A stretch of 64,000 nucleotides of DNA from Alteromonadaceae bacterium XY-R5 (GTDB taxonomy: Bacteria > Pseudomonadota > Gammaproteobacteria > Enterobacterales > Alteromonadaceae), in contig LXWE01000006.1 in NCBI GenBank assembly GCA_001660395.1, positions 1-64,000 of the forward strand, in the 5' to 3' direction. The first letter of the stretch is position 1. Each line of letters opens with the position of its first letter. The notes beneath the pieces were generated by a model. It made no database searches, was not told where the DNA came from, and was given only the letters and a program-made list of their open reading frames with translations. Made by a program: the position numbers and the translations under genes. Positions 62,425-64,000 of this stretch are shown here, piece by piece.

Positions 62425-63279
62425 TTAAGCTATGTCCGACGCTTCAATCCCATAGGCCTCAATCATAGTACCCCAGGAAAAATCTTTGAGAAGTTCAGCT
62501 AACTTACCTTCCATACGCGATAGGTTAATATAGTGGCGTACTTTAGATTTTAAGGGGGCTTTAGCAAATTTCGGCTGTTCCGGGTCTATTTCCCAGGGAT
62601 GGAAGTAGAAATTGTATGGTTGTTGTTCCTGCGCCATATACTTTTGGATGCGGGACTTAGACAACCAATAAGGTAGTAGACGGAAATAGCCACCACCACC
62701 GATACCTTTATTGACATTTCCTTTTCTAAGGGTCGGAATAGGGATCTCAATGATGCCTTCTTCTCGGGTATATTTAAATCTTGGCCAGTCTGGCACCCCG
62801 TAAAGGTCGTGATTTACTGGATAGGTACTCGAAGAATAGCGAAATCCAAGCTCAACTAAGACCTGATAGAGCCATTGATTGTTCTCATTTACCGAAAAAC
62901 TTGGCGCACGATAACCAATCACAGGTTTGCCGCCAATGTCTTCTAAAATAGATTTGCTTTCCGTCACGTCTTTAGCAAATTCTACAGGAGTCATTGTGGT
63001 AGCCCGACGGTGATTTAAACCATGACTGGCTAACTCGTGACCTTCGTCCAGAATACGTCGAATAAGTGCTGGACAACGCTTCGCAACCCAACCCAAGGTA
63101 AAGAACGTACTTTTAACATCATTTTCGGCAAACAGGTCGAGGAGCTTATGAGTATTTCTATCAACGCGAAGCGCAAACGAATCCCAGTCCGATGGTGTAA
63201 CAACTGACTCAAATGCAGAGACCTGAAAATAATCTTCCACATCGACTGTCATTGCGTTAATTCTGGCGTGCTTATCCAT
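62425..63279 (-). CDS. XrtA system polysaccharide deacetylase (DUF3473 type)
   Basis: A 284-residue NodB-fold protein of the XrtA-linked branch. The metal ligands are in MTVDVEDYFQV (Asp13 region) and ASHGLNHRRATTMTP (His86, His90), with GYRAPSFSVNENN and FYFHPWEIDPEQPK later, typical of the DUF3473 C-terminal extension. No signal peptide is visible. It probably deacetylates the nascent exopolysaccharide or its precursor. It lies between the sugar transferase and exosortase genes. Confidence 0.92.
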   Translation of the reverse strand: MDKHARINAMTVDVEDYFQVSAFESVVTPSDWDSFALRVDRNTHKLLDLFAENDVKSTFFTLGWVAKRCPALIRRILDEGHELASHGLNHRRATTMTPVEFAKDVTESKSILEDIGGKPVIGYRAPSFSVNENNQWLYQVLVELGFRYSSSTYPVNHDLYGVPDWPRFKYTREEGIIEIPIPTLRKGNVNKGIGGGGYFRLLPYWLSKSRIQKYMAQEQQPYNFYFHPWEIDPEQPKFAKAPLKSKVRHYINLSRMEGKLAELLKDFSWGTMIEAYGIEASDIA

Positions 63280-63301
63280 AATATTGCCTTACTGCTATTG
63301 C

Positions 63302-64000
63302 CTAACGGCCTTTACCAAACAACACGACTTCAACGGTGCGAATAAGTATCAACATATCGAGTAAAAGACTCTGATGTTTTACATAGTAAAGATCGAACTT
63401 TAGCTTTTCCATTGAATCTTCCACACTAGCACCATAGGGGTAATTCAATTGCGCCCATCCTGCAAGTCCGGGCTTTACATTATGACGTTGATTATAATAA
63501 GGAATTTCTCTAATTAACTGTTCAACAAATTCAGGACGCTCAGGACGAGGACCAATAAATGCCATTTCACCGCGAAATACATTTAGTAATTGAGGTAATT
63601 CATCAATACGGTATTTACGAATAAAATGCCCGATACGGGTCACTCGATCATCACTTTTCGACGCCCATTTAGCCCCATCTTTTTCTGCATCAGGACGCAT
63701 ACTTCGAAACTTGATAATATTGAAGAGCTTACCGTTTAAACCAACTCGTTCCTGTTTGTAAAACACAGATGTATTGGTTCTACGTCCATCATCAAAATAA
63801 ATAATAAGCGCGGTCAATGCCATAAACGGCCAGGCAAAAAACAGAACAATTAAGGCTAAGAATGCGTTCAACGCATAATCAACACCATCTCTTAAATAGT
63901 TTTGCGACTGAAATCCATTGGAATAAATCACCCAACTTGGGTAAATCAAATTCACCACAATTTGTCCAGTTTCCCGTTCCATAAAATCTAAGAGGTCAGT
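63302..64000 (-). CDS. XrtA-associated initiating sugar transferase, C-terminal part (cut by window edge)
   Basis: At least 232 residues are present, and the frame stays open to the right edge, so the N-terminus is outside. The sequence has the bacterial sugar transferase domain: FYKQERVGLNGKLFNIIKFR, FIRKYRIDELPQLLNVFRGE, FIGPRPERPEFVEQL, and the C-terminal GLAGWAQLNYPYG. It would transfer a sugar-1-phosphate to undecaprenyl phosphate, the first step of repeat unit synthesis. The segment upstream of the apparent Met at 63982 reads TDLLDFMERETG, which resembles the PEP-CTERM-linked EpsB-like branch. The true start is therefore not 63982. Confidence 0.88.
   Translation of the reverse strand, partial: TDLLDFMERETGQIVVNLIYPSWVIYSNGFQSQNYLRDGVDYALNAFLALIVLFFAWPFMALTALIIYFDDGRRTNTSVFYKQERVGLNGKLFNIIKFRSMRPDAEKDGAKWASKSDDRVTRIGHFIRKYRIDELPQLLNVFRGEMAFIGPRPERPEFVEQLIREIPYYNQRHNVKPGLAGWAQLNYPYGASVEDSMEKLKFDLYYVKHQSLLLDMLILIRTVEVVLFGKGR

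Noticed and set aside
63302-63982. Sugar transferase as a complete short gene starting at 63982
   Set aside because: The frame stays open to the window edge and the residues before the Met match the family, so it is the C-terminal part of a longer protein.

Overview
The window looks like the chromosome of a marine gammaproteobacterium of the Alteromonadales type. Evidence is the moderate GC content, the 531-residue isocitrate lyase type, the gene style, and above all a large exosortase A (XrtA) / PEP-CTERM exopolysaccharide locus. No rRNA, tRNA or CRISPR array was seen. The species cannot be named from the sequence alone.

Region 1 (1-7140) is housekeeping metabolism. It holds the truncated end of an IS3-type element, a secreted PhoA-type alkaline phosphatase, and the glyoxylate shunt: isocitrate lyase, a LysR regulator, and malate synthase G, with clear intrinsic terminators.

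Region 2 (7154-12153, minus strand) holds a UDP-sugar 4-epimerase and a tightly packed four-gene operon. The operon encodes a Tat-exported Cys-rich protein, a 73-residue PqqD-like protein, an HprK-related kinase and a nucleotidyltransferase (the so-called HPr-rel-A type cassette). It appears to be led by a sigma-54 promoter. A secreted trypsin-like protease lies upstream.

Region 3 (12667-20151) holds an exosortase-associated acyltransferase overlapping a ThiF/E1-like plus nitroreductase fusion. Three paralogous PEP-CTERM proteins follow, two in tandem and one inverted, with a decayed IS3 element between them. Sigma-54 (GG-N10-GC) promoters precede the two tandem paralogs, with a weaker GG-N10-GT site before the third. 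A shared ATGTAAA motif lies upstream of all of these and of the Tat operon, suggesting one regulon for exported surface proteins.

Region 4 (20152-43950, plus strand) starts with the PEP-CTERM TPR lipoprotein PrsT. About 21 kb of nearly gapless genes follow: a cupin hydroxylase, CelD-like and FemAB-like GNAT proteins, a RIFT-barrel/toroid protein, many glycosyltransferases, a NodB deacetylase, an asparagine-synthase amidotransferase, sulfotransferases and two Wzx-type flippases. Many neighbours overlap by 1-17 bases, so this is probably one or a few long operons.

Region 5 (43934-55871, mixed strands) adds three more sulfotransferases, glycosyltransferases, a Wzy/ligase-like membrane protein with a coupled membrane-anchored transglutaminase-like protein, an unrecognised 663-residue anchored protein, the XrtA-type glycosyltransferase, a hexapeptide acyltransferase and a secreted beta-helix protein.

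Region 6 (55824-64000, minus strand) carries an acyl-activation module (acyl carrier protein, short-chain reductase, AMP-forming ligase, hexapeptide acyltransferase, membrane acyltransferase), an FkbM methyltransferase, exosortase XrtA with a fused EpsI-like tail, the XrtA-type deacetylase, and the start of the locus: an initiating sugar transferase cut by the window edge. Together these genes would build, decorate (sulfate, acyl, methyl and amide groups), flip and polymerise an acidic exopolysaccharide, and XrtA would process the PEP-CTERM proteins. The expected regulators PrsK/PrsR are not in the window.
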